Of a stretch of DNA of 64,000 nt, positions 20,172 through 31,687 are shown piece after piece. This stretch comes from Flectonema sp. DT1601. Its lineage: Eukaryota > Euglenozoa > Diplonemea > Diplonemida > Diplonemidae. The translations under genes and the position numbers were made by a program. Positions within the stretch are counted from its first letter, which is position 1. Every line of letters begins with the position of its first letter. The DNA is taken from contig OZ025829.1 of assembly GCA_964019425.1 (NCBI GenBank), positions 372,001 to 436,000 of the forward strand, in the 5' to 3' direction. The notes below the pieces were generated by a model. That model did not search any database, had not been told where the DNA came from, and saw only the letters and a program-made list of their open reading frames with translations.

Positions 20172-20792
20172 AACAAGCGGAATTGATCATGATGGGTGGT
20201 AGGGGTTGTTATAACTCCGTTTGAAAATTCTTCTTTTTTGATTTCTTTTTTTTTTTCTTTTTACAGGAGTTAAGATCACTTTCAGGAGACAACACATTAA
20301 CAAGAGCAGCAAGCAGAGTTGACACTATCAATTCAAATTTGAAATACCGGGAATTAATTTACAAGGAGGTATCTCAAGTGACTTGGTATCTCTAGCGTGT
20401 CGGTATCTCTGGAGTGCTGGTATCTCGTATGTGCGTTGGTATCTCATGAGTGATGGTATCTCTTGTGCATTAGAGAAACGAAAAAGAATGTCATGACCAT
20501 GACGGAAGAATTGAGGAATTGAGTTAACATGTTCAATTTAACTTATTTAAACTTTTTTTTTTTTTTAACAGACCATAACTATTTGAAAATAAAATGTAGA
20601 TGGGAAACAGTGAAAAGTAAAATGGATGATAAAATTAAATGAGAAATATGACATAACAGACCAGATAGAGAGTATTAAAAGGAAATTGAAAAGGAAAAGA
20701 GAAACTAGGTTAACACTTATTTAAAATTAAGACTGGTTAGTCAGTTTAAGGTCTTGACTAGGACCAACAAAAAAGAAAGAAAAAAAAATTTA
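20172..20792 (+). repeat. R6 repeat with six spaced GGTATCTC motifs, copy 1
   Basis: R6 begins ACAAGCGGAATTGATCATGA, has a strong splice-acceptor-like T tract ending TTTTTACAG at about 20266, and then six GGTATCTC octamers at 20368, 20385, 20402, 20419, 20438 and 20455. A GTCATGACCATGAC hairpin follows at about 20492, and its last part holds GGTCTTGACTAGGACC and an R5-like segment in reverse. Copies: 26665-27285, 35970-36589, 44334-44951. No coding frame. Confidence 0.8.
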
Positions 20793-21057
20793 ACGATCAA
20801 GCTGAGCTGATCTTGTTTTTATTACAAATAGGGGAGCGGGAGGGATGGAAGGAATAGAGGAAAAAAAAAGAAAAGGTTGATCAATTGGATCTGATCGTCG
20901 AGAAGAAGAAATTATTTTAAAGGTTGATCGGTATAGCCGATCGTTGAGAAAAATAAACAGATATAAATACAATCAGTTTAAATTAAAAAAAGAAAAAAAG
21001 ATTAACGATCAAGCTGAGCTGATCTTGTTTTTATTACAAATAGGGGAGCGGGAGGGA
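20793..21057 (+). repeat. R3 tandem hairpin array, first part
   Basis: The R3 monomer is about 210 bp: AACGATCAAGCTGAGCTGATC, GGGGAGCGGGAGGGATGG, TTGATCAATTGGATCTGATC, then GATCGGTATAGCCGATC and ATACAATCAGTTTAAATT. The GATCGG...CCGATC hairpin is a stem-changed counterpart of R1 hairpin 2, and the ACAATCAGTTTA block is shared with R1. The array is cut within a unit by the R2/R1 insertion at 21058. Confidence 0.85.
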
Positions 21058-21460
21058 TGGAGAATTTCGATAAAGTGGGAAGTAACGGACTGGGAGCTTT
21101 TGGCTCCTGCCCTATTCCCGATGTAAACTTTCTTTTTATTTTTATTTTTTTTTAACAGGCCCAAAGGGCGACAATGATGGTTGCTGACCAAGGAATAATA
21201 TTCAAATGAATTTTCGTTTCAAAGAAACGAACAGAATTAAGAGAGAGGCAGAGAAAAAAAAAAAAAAAAGAAAGAAAAGAAAAGAGAAAAAAAAATGAAG
21301 AGGAAATAATCAAACATGAAAAAAAAAAAAAAAAATATATATATAAATAAAAAACGTTGTATGAAAAAGGAAAAAAAAGAAAAAAAAAAAGACCAGAAAA
21401 GGAAAGAGAAAATGAAAAGGTATAATATTATTGTGGGGATATGAGGGATAGCAGGGAGAT

Positions 21461-21491
<31 letters not shown>

Positions 21492-21753
21492 CTTATTTAT
21501 TATTTAAAAAAAGGAAACAATCAGTTTAGCGTCTCGATCAGGACGGAAAATAGAAATTAATCGACATAGTTGATCGATAGAAAAAAAACAATGATAACAT
21601 TGTTTATTCATTTTTTTTTTTTTTTTTTTTTTTTTAAATCTTTTTAATTATTTTAAAGAAAAAACAATCAGTTTAGCGTCTTGACCAGGACGGAAAATAA
21701 TAAGTAATCGACATAGTCGATCGATAAAAAAAAACAATGATAACATTGTTTAT
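21058..21753 (+). mobile_element. R2 head plus two R1 monomers inside the R3 array
   Basis: It starts GAATTTCGATAAAGTGGG directly after GGAGGGATGGA of an R3 unit and ends TTTATTC before GGAAGGAGGAATAGAGG of the same unit. At about 700 bp it is the shortest full copy. The same insertion recurs at 45224-45912 as part of a larger duplication. Confidence 0.8.
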
Positions 21754-22560
21754 TCGGAAGGAGGAATAGAGGAAAAAAAAAAGAAAAGGTTGATCAATTG
21801 GATCTGATCGTCGAGAAGAAGAAATTATTTTAAAGGTTGATCGGTATAGCCGATCGTTGAGAAAAATAAACAGATATAAATACAATCAGTTTAAATTAAA
21901 AAAGAAAAAAAAAGATTAACGATCAAGCTGAGCTGATCTTGTTTTTATTACAAATAGGGGAGCGGGAGGGATGGAAGGAATAGAGGAAAAAAAAAAGAAA
22001 AGGTTGATCAATTGGATCTGATCGTCGAGAAGAAGAAATTATTTTAAAGGTTGATCGGTATAGCCGATCGTTGAGAAAAATAAACAGATATAAATACAAT
22101 CAGTTTAAATTAAAAAAAGAAAAAAAGATTAACGATCAAGCTGAGCTGATCTTGTTTTTATTACAAATAGGGGAGCGGGAGGGATGGAAGGAATAGAGGA
22201 AAAAAAAAAGAAAAGGTTGATCAATTGGATCTGATCGTCGAGAAGAAGAAATTATTTTAAAGGTTGATCGGTATAGCCGATCGTCGAGAAAAATAAACAG
22301 ATATAAATACAATCAGTTTAAATTAAAAAAAGAAAAAAAGATTAACGATCAAGCTGAGCTGATCTTGTTTTTATTTAAAATTAGGGGAGCGGGAGGGATG
22401 GAAGGAATAAAGGAAAAAAAAAAAAAAAAAAGGTCGATCAATTGGATCTGATCGTCGAGAAGAAGAAAACAATTATTTATAAAAAAAAATGGTCGGTATA
22501 GCCGATCGTTGAGAAAAGAACAGATATAAATACAATCGGTTTTGGTGATCGACGAGTGGA
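21754..22560 (+). repeat. R3 array, remaining units
   Basis: Three further full units and a diverged last one. The final unit runs into GTGATCG/CGATCAC (22549-22572), a 7-bp-stem hairpin with a 10-nt loop, which marks the array edge. Confidence 0.85.
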
Positions 22561-23039
22561 GCGATCACTTGACAAGAAGGAAAAAGAAAGGACCGATTAA
22601 TTGGGGCTTTGATTGTATTCCCAAGGCATGTTTTTTTTTTTTTTTTTTTTTTATTATTCATTTACATTATTATTTTTTTTTTTTTTTTAAATTAATAATC
22701 ACATTTTGTTCAAAAATATTTCATATTAGAGTAAAAGAAAAAGAAAAAAAGAAATAAGAGAAAAAAAAAAAAAAAAAAAAAAACCATTGCTGGCCCCCTC
22801 ACCACTCATAGAGGATGAGGAGGCCAGTAAGGCGTCACTCAAATCTATGCCAAGCCTTGGGAACTTGGATTGGGGTTTAGACCATTTATAATTAACAATT
22901 AACAATTAACCTGATTAACGTTATGATCTGACGGACATAAACATATCGATAAAATAATACAAACAAAAACGAACAATAAATAATAAATAAGCTAAAAAAC
23001 TAAATAAACAAAGTGATGTGAAAGTAAGGAAAAAGAGAA
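22561..23039 (-). repeat. 3' flank and 3' UTR of LINE fragment L3
   Basis: Downstream (minus strand) of the LINE frame lies about 200 bp of UTR-like sequence. It contains an imperfect 12-bp hairpin at 22790-22827 (CTGGCCCCCTCA against TGAGGAGGCCAG), then homopolymer tracts and the conserved edge AAGGACCGATTAATTGGGGC. The same block follows every LINE 3' end here (about 27910-28403, 37215-37707, 46720-47197). Confidence 0.7.
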
Positions 23040-23617
23040 TTACAAGGGGGTGGAGTCACCGTGAACGTCATCAGCAGAACATCTCCTTCGATTGTAACGA
23101 TATCTTGATGGAGGGGTTCGTTTTTTCAGAGTTGAACGCTCAGACTTTCTCGGCGGAGTTTCATTTTCCTCATGTTCTTCTGTGTCTGGCGGACTCAAAC
23201 CTTCTGCCCATGAAGCTAATTGGAACTTCAGGGCCGCAATTTGAGACCGTGCCAAGGCGAGTTGAGCATTTAAATCGCTCGCCAGTCCCGTTAACATCAT
23301 GGATTGCTCAAGCTGCTCTGCGTGAGTTGTACACCGTTGGTGATTCAGCTCCGAGAGGCGAAGTTGGGCATCCAGAAGTTGTTCTGAGAGCTCTGCCGCT
23401 TTCTCGTTTGTTTCGAGAGAGTCATCTACTGCTCGACAGTAATTCTCGAGTAAGTCAATCCTACCCTCGGACCATTGTCTCGCAATAGGTGTATTCTCTT
23501 TAACGGAGATAACGTGACTCTCTTGTCGTAAAATCTTGGTCGGCGTGCGGTCGAGAGCTTCACTCTGCGGCATTGTCGGAGGAATTGAGGCTAGAGGACA
23601 AAGAGGGGTGATATAAT
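23040..23617 (-). pseudogene. LINE 3' fragment L3
   Basis: The C-terminal 190 or so residues of the LINE frame (coiled-coil part, ending KKRTPPSRYRYNRRRCSADD), cut on its upstream side at about 23618 by an R2 head. At 23457 it shares an A with L2, whereas L1 and L4 have G, so L3 and L2 derive from the same duplication. Confidence 0.85.
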
Positions 23618-23621
23618 TAAG

Positions 23622-24016
23622 AATTTCGATAAGTGGGAAGTAACGGACTGGGAGCTTTTGGCTCCTGCCCTATTCCCGACGTAAACTTTCTTTTTATTTT
23701 TTTTTTTTTTTTAACAGGCCCAAAGGGCGACAATGATGGTTGCTGACCAAGGAATAATATTCAAATGAATTTTCGTTTCAAAGAAACGAACAGAATTAAG
23801 AGAGAGGTAGAGAAAAAAAAAAAAAAAAAAAAAAAGAAAGAATAGAAAAAAAATATGAAGAGGAAATAATCAAACATGAAAAAAAAAAAAAAAAATAAAA
23901 TATAAATAAAAAACGTTGTATGAAAAAGGAAAAAAAGAAAAAAAAAAGACCAGAAAAGGAAAGAGAAAATGAAAAGGTATAATATTATTGTGGGGATATG
24001 AGGATAGCAGGGAGAT

Positions 24017-24054
<38 letters not shown>

Positions 24055-24307
24055 TTATTATTTAAAAAAAGGAAACAATCAGTTTAGCGTCTCGATCAGG
24101 ACGGAAAATAGAAATTAATCGACATAGTCGATCGATAGAAAAAAAACAATGATAACATTGTTTATTCCTTTTTTTTTTTTTTTTTTTTATTCTTTTTATT
24201 TATTTTTAAAGAAAAAACAATCAGTTTAGCGTCCTGACCAGGACGGAAAATTGAAAGTGATCCACATAGTCGATCGATAGAAAAAAGACAATGATAACAT
24301 TGTTTAT

Positions 24308-24340
<33 letters not shown>

Positions 24341-24732
24341 CTTTTAATTATTTTAAAGAAAAAACAATCAGTTTAGCGTCTTGACCAGGACGGAAAATAG
24401 AAAGTGATCGACATAGTCGATCGATAAAAAACAATGATAACATTGTTTATTCCTTTTTTTTTTCTTTTTTTTTTATTCTTTTTATTTATTTTTAAAGAAA
24501 AAACAATCAGTTTAGCGTCCTGACCAGGACGGAAAATAGAAAGTAATCGACATAGTCGATCGATAAAAAAAAAACAATGATAACATTGTTTATTCCTTTT
24601 TTTTTTCTTTTTTTTTATTCTTTTTATTTATTTTTAAAGAAAAAACAATCAGTTTAGCGTCCTGACCAGGACGGAAAATTGAAAGTGATCGACATAGTCG
24701 ATCGATAAAAAAACAATGATAACATTGTTTAT

Positions 24733-24763
<31 letters not shown>

Positions 24764-25537
24764 CCTTTTAATTATTTTTTAAAGAAAAAACAATCAGTTT
24801 AGCGTCTTGACCAGGACGGAAAATAGAAAGTGATCGACATAGTCGATCGATAAAAAACAATGATAACATTGTTTATTCTTTTTTTTTTTTTTTTTTTTTT
24901 TTAATCCTTTTTATTATTTTAAAGAAAAAACAATCAGTTTAGCGTCTTGACCAGGACGGAAAATAGAAAGTGATCGACATAGTCGATCGATAAAAAAACA
25001 ATGATAACATTGTTTATTCTTTTTTTTTTTTTTTTTTTAAATTCTTTTTATTTATTTTTAAAGAAAAAAAACGGAAAATAAAAATTAGTCGACAAAGTCG
25101 AACGATAAAAAAAAACAATGATAACATTGTTTATTCTTTTTTTTTTTGTTTTTTTTTATATTCTTTTTTATTAATTTTGAAAAAAAAACAATCAGTTTAG
25201 CGTCTTGACCAGGACGGAAAATAGAAAGTAATCGACATAGTCGATCGATAAAAAAAACAATGATAACATTGTTTACTCTTTTTTTTTTTTTTTTTTAAAT
25301 TCTTTTTATTTTAAAAAGAAAAAAAACGGAAAATAGAAATTAGTCAACAAAGTCGAACGATAAAAAAAAAAACAATGATAACATTGTTTATTCTTTTTTT
25401 TTTATTTTTTTTTTTATATTCTTTTTTATTAATTTTGAAAAAAAAAACAATCAGTTTAGCGTCTTGACCAGGACGGAAAATAGAAAGTGATCGACATAGT
25501 CGATCGATAAAAAAAAAACAATGATAACATTGTTTAT

Positions 25538-25574
<37 letters not shown>

Positions 25575-26650
25575 CTTTTTTTTTTTTTAAAGAAAAAACA
25601 ATCAGTTTAGCGTCTTGACCAGGACGGAAAATAGAAAGTAATCGACATAGTCGATCGATAAAAAAAACAATGATAACATTGTTTATTCTTTTTTTTTTTT
25701 TTTTTAAATCTTTTTATTTATTTTTTAAAAAGAAAAAAAAAAAACGGAAAATAGAAATTAGTCAACAACGTCGAACGATAAAAAAAAAAACAATGATAAC
25801 ATTGTTTATTCTTTTTTTTTTTATTTTTTTTTGTATTCTTTTTTATTAATTTTGAAAAAAAAACAATCAGTTTTGCGTCTTGACCAGGACGGAAAATAGA
25901 AAGTGATCGACATAGTCGATCGATAAAAAAACAATGATAACATTGTTTATTCTTTTTTTTTTTTTTTTTTTTTTTAAATCCTTTTTATTATTTTTAAAGA
26001 AAAAACAATCAGTTTAGCGTCTTGACCAGGACGAAAAATAGAAAGTGATCGACATAGTCGATCGATAAAAAAACAATGATAACATTGTTTATTCTTTTTT
26101 TTTTTTTTCTTCTTTTTTTTAAATCCTTCTTTTTATTTTTTAAAGAAAAAACAATCAGTTTAGCGTCTTGACCAGGACGGAAAATAGAAAGTAATCGACA
26201 TAGTCGATCGATAAAATAAAAACAATGATAACATTGTTTATTCCTTTTTTTTTTTTTTTTATTCTTTTTATTTATTTTTAAAGAAAAAAACGGAAAATAG
26301 AAAGTAATCGACATAGTCGATCGATAAAAAAACAATGATAACATTGTTTATTCTTTTTTTTTTTTTTTTTTTTTTAAATTCTTTTTATTTATTTTTTAAG
26401 AAAAAAACGGAGAATAGAAATTAGTCGACAAAGTCGAACGATAAAAAAACAATGATAACATTGTTTATTCTTTTTTTTATTTTTTTTTTTATATTCTTTT
26501 TTATTAATTTTGAAAAAAAAAAAAAAACAATCAGTTTAGCGTCTTGACCAGGACGGAAAATAGAAAGTAATCGACATAGTCGATCGATAAAAATACAATG
26601 ATAACATTGTTTAATCTTTTATAATTTTTTATTTTTTTTTTTGTTTTAAA
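23622..26650 (+). mobile_element. R2 head plus R1 array of about 19 monomers, inserted in LINE L3
   Basis: R2 head at 23622-23815, spacer with GATAGCAGGGAGATGCTC, then R1 monomers to about 26620. It begins directly after ATATAATTAAG of the LINE. Same monomer forms as at 16180-18958. It is duplicated at 32785-35950, where one extra monomer is present. Confidence 0.85.
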
Positions 26651-26664
26651 AAAAAAAAAAAAAA

Positions 26665-27285
26665 ACAAGCGGAATTGATCATAATGGGTGGTAGGGGTTG
26701 TTATAACTTCGTTTGAAAATTCTTCTTTTTTGATTTCTTTTTTTTTTTCTTTTTACAGGAGTTAAGATCACTTTCAGGAGACAACACATTAACAAGAGCA
26801 GCAAGCAGAGTTGACACTATCAATTCAAATTTGAAATACCGGGAATTAATTTACAAGGAGGTATCTCAAGTGACTTGGTATCTCTAGCGTGTCGGTATCT
26901 CTGGAGTGCTGGTATCTCGTATGTGCGTTGGTATCTCATGAGTGATGGTATCTCTTGTGCATTAGAGAAACGAAAAAGAATGTCATGACCATGACGGAAG
27001 AATTGAGGAATTGAGTTAACATGTTCAATTTAACTTATTTAAACTTTTTTTTTTTTTTTAACAGACCGTAACTATTTGAAAATAAAATGTAGATGGGAAA
27101 CAGTGAAAAGTAAAATGGATGATAAAATTAAATGAGAAATATGACATAACAGACCAGATAGAGAGTATTAAAAGGAAATTGAAAAGGAAAAGAGAAACTA
27201 GGTTAACACTTATTTAAAATTAAGACCGGTTAGTCAGTTTAAGGTCTTGACTAGGACCAACAAAAAAGAAAGAAAAAAAAATTTA
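26665..27285 (+). repeat. R6 repeat, copy 2
   Basis: Same as 20172-20792 with a handful of substitutions; all six GGTATCTC motifs are kept. Confidence 0.85.
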
Positions 27286-27910
27286 ACGATCAAGCTGAGC
27301 TGATCTTGTTTTTATTACAAATAGGGGAGCGGGAGGGATGGAAGGAATAGAGGAAAAAAAAAAGAAAAGGTTGATCAATTGGATCTGATCGTCGAGAAGA
27401 GGAAATTTTTTTAAAGGTTGATCGGTATAGCCGATCGTTGAGAAAAATAAACAGATATAAATACAATCAGTTTAAATTAAAAAAAGAAAAAAAGATTAAC
27501 GATCAAGCTGAGCTGATCTTGTTTTTATTACAAATAGGGGAGCGGGAGGGATGGAAGGAATAGAGGAAAAAAAAAGAAAAGGTTGATCAATTGGATCTGA
27601 TCGTCGAGAAGAAGAAATTATTTTAAAGGTTGATCGGTATAGCCGATCGTCGAGAAAAATAAACAGATATAAATACAATCAGTTTAAATTAAAAAAAGAA
27701 AAAAAGATTAACGATCAAGCTGAGCTGATCTTGTTTTTATTTAAAATTAGGGGAGCGGGAGGGATGGAAGGAATAAAGGAAAAAAAAAAAAAAAAAAGGT
27801 CGATCAATTGGATCTGATCGTCGAGAAGAAGAAAACAATTATTTATAAAAAAAAAATGGTCGGTATAGCCGATCGTTGAGAAAAGAACAGATATAAATAC
27901 AATCGGTTTT
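27286..27910 (+). repeat. R3 array, three units
   Basis: Three R3 monomers without an R2/R1 insertion. The order R6, R3, LINE 3' end matches the order at 20172-23039. Confidence 0.85.
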
Positions 27911-28403
27911 GGTGATCGACGAGTGGAGCGATCACTTGACAAGAAGGAAAAAGAAAGGACCGATTAATTGGGGCTTTGATTGTATTCCCAAGGCATGTTT
28001 TTTTTTTTTTTTTTTTTATTATTCATTTACATTATTATTTTTTTTTTTTTTTTTTAAATTAATAATCACATTTTGTTCAAAAATATTTCATATTAGAGTA
28101 AAAGAAAAAGAAAAAAAGAAATAAGAGAAAAAAAAAAAAAAAAAAAACCATTGCTGGCCCCCTCACCACTCATAGAGGATGAGGAGGCCAGTAAGGCGTC
28201 ACTCAAATCTATGCCAAGCCTTGGGAACTTGGATTGGGGTTTAGACCATTTATAATTAACAATTAACAATTAACCTGATTAACGTTATGATCTGACGGAC
28301 ATAAACATATCGATAAAATAATACAAACAAAAACGAACAATAAATAATAAATAAGCTAAAAAACTAACTAAACAAAGTGATGTGAAAGTAAGGAAAAAGA
28401 GAA
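27911..28403 (-). repeat. 3' flank and UTR of LINE L1
   Basis: Same block as 22561-23039, including the CTGGCC...GGCCAG hairpin (28154-28191). Confidence 0.7.
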
Positions 28404-31400
28404 TTACAAGGGGGTGGAGTCACCGTGAACGTCATCAGCAGAACATCTCCTTCGATTGTAACGATATCTTGATGGAGGGGTTCGTTTTTTCAGAGTTGAA
28501 CGCTCAGACTTTCTCGGCGGAGTTTCATTTTCCTCATGTTCTTCTGTGTCTGGCGGACTCAAACCTTCTGCCCATGAAGCTAATTGGAACTTCAGGGCCG
28601 CAATTTGAGACCGTGCCAAGGCGAGTTGAGCATTTAAATCGCTCGCCAGTCCCGTTAACATCATGGATTGCTCAAGCTGCTCTGCGTGAGTTGTACACCG
28701 TTGGTGATTCAGCTCCGAGAGGCGAAGTTGGGCATCCAGAAGTTGTTCTGAGAGCTCTGCCGCTTTCTCGTTTGTTTCGAGAGAGTCATCTACTGCTCGA
28801 CAGTAGTTCTCGAGTAAGTCAATCCTACCCTCGGACCATTGTCTCGCAATAGGTGTATTCTCTTTAACGGAGATAACGTGACTCTCTTGTCGTAAAATCT
28901 TGGTCGGCGTGCGGTCGAGAGCTTCACTCTGCGGCATTGTCGGAGGAATTGAGGCTAGAGGACAAAGAGGGGTGATATAATTAAGGGTAGGGATAAGGGG
29001 TTTAATAAGAGGAGTAAAAAGACTACTCGTAGTTGTAAAGAGCGAGAGGTAGTTCTTTGCTATCTTCATCATAGCAACAGATTCATACAGAACGGGGGTT
29101 CGGGGGGAAACTTGTTGACTAAAGTGGGTCATACGGGGACGCGCGGCACGCAAACTCTCGACCTCCTGTTGAGTATAGAAAAGTCTTATTTTACTTTCTC
29201 TTTCCTCATTACATTTGGTCTCCAATTCGTTCGACAGAAGAACAAACCTTTGATGGTAATTAAAGAGCGCCATTTCCGATAGGTCTGCTCTCTGAGTCAG
29301 ATTTGCGAGCTCACGTTTCCTGTAATCTTCCACTAAGTCATATTGTCGAACTAGTGCAGAAAGAGAAGTCTTCGATTCATCGCGTTCTGCTGTTAACCGT
29401 TGAATTACTCCTTCCAGAAGTTCATATTCTTTTCTATCTTTTTCAATAATTAAAACAGGGGGCGCAGGAGGAAGTGAGGATGGATCCTGGTTGGTAGCTT
29501 TGATCTCAACAGGTAATCCATTTAGTAACTGCTTGTCTTTCTCGAGGGAGGCTGACATCGCATTAAAGTAAAATAAAAATAGAACATAAAAAATTCGTTC
29601 TTTCATTTGCTCTAATTCGTTTTCTAAAATCTGGCATTTCAAGGAAAGTTTCAGCCTTAATTTTCCTTCTTTTTTTTTGTACAAGGGGGTTTGAGAACCC
29701 ATGTCAGATTGAGTTCTTATCACTATAGCGAAATCAGCAGGAAGTGTTTGCGATCCCGTTGACATGAGTTCAGGTGGGGGAGTCTGGAAAGAGATGGAAG
29801 AAATAGAGGAGAATGACAAGGAGAGTCCAGTGAGCTCATCCTCATCTAACAAAACAGAAGGGGCCGGGGAGGAAGAACCATTGGCAATAAGTAGAATAGA
29901 AAGAGCCGATGCGTAACAAGTTTGCCAGATAAAACATTTCTCAAGCCACGATCTTTCAATGGTGAGCTTTTCGATCGTTTTCAGTTTTGTTACTTTGTGG
30001 ATTTTGACTTCTTCTACAGGGAAGATTTCTTTACCATCTTTTATAAAACTTGCAGTGGCAGGTTCTTCTTTAATGCTGCGCATTAGTGGTCTTGAATGCC
30101 ACGTGGGGAGGTTCCTCGTCTGGAACAGAACATATGAGCACTGTCTGGCGATTCTGGTGCATTCACAAAATAAAGCTTTTGTTGGTGCTAAAGGTGAACC
30201 GATGTGACGTGTCCAGATGTTCAGCTGGTCCATGCAGATGTTTCCTCGTACGCCAACTTCAATAGTAAAAATGTTACAGTCGAAGCCATTAGCGATGATC
30301 GAGTCTCTTAGCTTTAGGTATTTCTTTTCCTTTAAGACATGAGAGGATTCGAAACGATCTTCATTTGGACACGTCAGCTCCAGAATCAGTGCTCTTTTCG
30401 CAAAAAAAGAATAAATAAAAATGTCTGGTCTTAGAGAGGACGAGACATGGCACACTTCAAGAGGAACAATTAGGCGGTTATCACCGACATCGTCGAGGAT
30501 GACCCAATCATTCGCTAGTGAAAGTTCGCCTGTCTCTTTAGAAATTCTTTCTAGGGGTTTATTTTCCCCTGTTTTTAAAAAAGTTTGAGAGGGAGGCGGG
30601 AGGTTTTCTTTTCTTTTGTTGGCTTTTATTATCAACTCTTCCAAGAAGATAACAATGCGTTTTAGAACGCTGTCGTGACGCCACGTGAACCTCCCTTGTG
30701 TTAAAGAGACAGGACAGCCTGTTAAGACATGCCTGAGGGTAGGATTCACTTTGCCACACAAAACACAATTTTGGTCCACATTGGTGATGTTCCACCTCTT
30801 TAAATTATCTTGTGAGGGGAGGGTGTTTGTAACCGCTTTCAGTTGAAATGAGATATAGGCAGGATTTCCCTCCCTAAGTACCTTATTCCAGGTGAAATCG
30901 TTTATCATACATTTAGACCACTCCTTCCACTGACCTTGGACTTGTAATTTATTCAAAGAGTTCAGTAGTTCATCTGTGGCTTCCACTTCAAAACGCTTAA
31001 GGAGATCGGGGCGAGTAGTACGTAGATCGCGCAATCGGTGACCAAGACCAGCTGATTGCTTCGCAAGAGAACGGTAAGAAAAAAACTTAATAAGGCGCTC
31101 CCACTCAGCAGAAGCTGAAAACTTTTTCGACCAGTTGGACGATTTCTCCATAATAACATTGTAGACACCGTGCATGTCAGAGTCCTGTGAGGATCTGAGG
31201 ATGTCTAGTTTAATTGATTGCGCTTGTTTATATAGCGTCTCAACTCTTTTGTGTCTGAGACCAACAGTGTTCTTTGAACCGGTAAAAAGGATGACTGTGT
31301 TCGCAGAGCGGACAAATCCCCACCATTTCTTCAAAAAAGGTTTAATAATTTTGTCCATTTTTTTGGCAAAAGGGAGAGATAAGTCATGGATCATTAAACT

Positions 31401-31637
31401 CCATGTTAACCTTGACAATAACAAGTGTTGGACAGACCAAGCCTTCTGAGACCCATATAGTGGCATGGCGTCGACTTTTTTTAAAAAATTCCTGGTAAAA
31501 GTGGTCAGGCGCTCTCGCAGTTTCTGTTCTTTGGCGTTCGGCTCAAACCAACGCCCGAGGTATTTGAACTCTCCAGCTTCCTGGAGATTCGTAATCGGAA
31601 CATTGTTAATCTTCAGGTCCGGGTTAGCTGGTTTCCC
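28404..31637 (-). CDS. LINE L1: 5'-truncated ORF with RT end, zinc knuckle, restriction-like endonuclease
   Basis: An open frame of 1077 codons with no initiator at its 5' edge: an in-frame stop at 31638 marks a truncated copy. The order is the last RT motif (FKYLGRWFEP), thumb and linker, a CCHC knuckle (CVLCGKVNPTLRHVLTGC, nt about 30716-30774), then LRPDIFIYS and ALILELTCPNEDR followed by KYLKLRD, the PD-(D/E)xK-like endonuclease of R2-superfamily LINEs. Such enzymes nick target DNA and prime reverse transcription there. After the endonuclease comes about 600 residues not usual for the family: a Ser/Pro-rich part and a long coiled coil with a basic end. The first internal ATG is at 31466. 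Without an RT palm the copy cannot move alone. Confidence 0.85.
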   Translation of the reverse strand, partial: GKPANPDLKINNVPITNLQEAGEFKYLGRWFEPNAKEQKLRERLTTFTRNFLKKVDAMPLYGSQKAWSVQHLLLSRLTWSLMIHDLSLPFAKKMDKIIKPFLKKWWGFVRSANTVILFTGSKNTVGLRHKRVETLYKQAQSIKLDILRSSQDSDMHGVYNVIMEKSSNWSKKFSASAEWERLIKFFSYRSLAKQSAGLGHRLRDLRTTRPDLLKRFEVEATDELLNSLNKLQVQGQWKEWSKCMINDFTWNKVLREGNPAYISFQLKAVTNTLPSQDNLKRWNITNVDQNCVLCGKVNPTLRHVLTGCPVSLTQGRFTWRHDSVLKRIVIFLEELIIKANKRKENLPPPSQTFLKTGENKPLERISKETGELSLANDWVILDDVGDNRLIVPLEVCHVSSSLRPDIFIYSFFAKRALILELTCPNEDRFESSHVLKEKKYLKLRDSIIANGFDCNIFTIEVGVRGNICMDQLNIWTRHIGSPLAPTKALFCECTRIARQCSYVLFQTRNLPTWHSRPLMRSIKEEPATASFIKDGKEIFPVEEVKIHKVTKLKTIEKLTIERSWLEKCFIWQTCYASALSILLIANGSSSPAPSVLLDEDELTGLSLSFSSISSISFQTPPPELMSTGSQTLPADFAIVIRTQSDMGSQTPLYKKKEGKLRLKLSLKCQILENELEQMKERIFYVLFLFYFNAMSASLEKDKQLLNGLPVEIKATNQDPSSLPPAPPVLIIEKDRKEYELLEGVIQRLTAERDESKTSLSALVRQYDLVEDYRKRELANLTQRADLSEMALFNYHQRFVLLSNELETKCNEERESKIRLFYTQQEVESLRAARPRMTHFSQQVSPRTPVLYESVAMMKIAKNYLSLFTTTSSLFTPLIKPLIPTLNYITPLCPLASIPPTMPQSEALDRTPTKILRQESHVISVKENTPIARQWSEGRIDLLENYCRAVDDSLETNEKAAELSEQLLDAQLRLSELNHQRCTTHAEQLEQSMMLTGLASDLNAQLALARSQIAALKFQLASWAEGLSPPDTEEHEENETPPRKSERSTLKKRTPPSRYRYNRRRCSADDVHGDSTPL

Positions 31638-31687
31638 TTATTTTCTTCACAGAAAAGAACTAAAAAAATGGCTGTATAAAAATGTAT

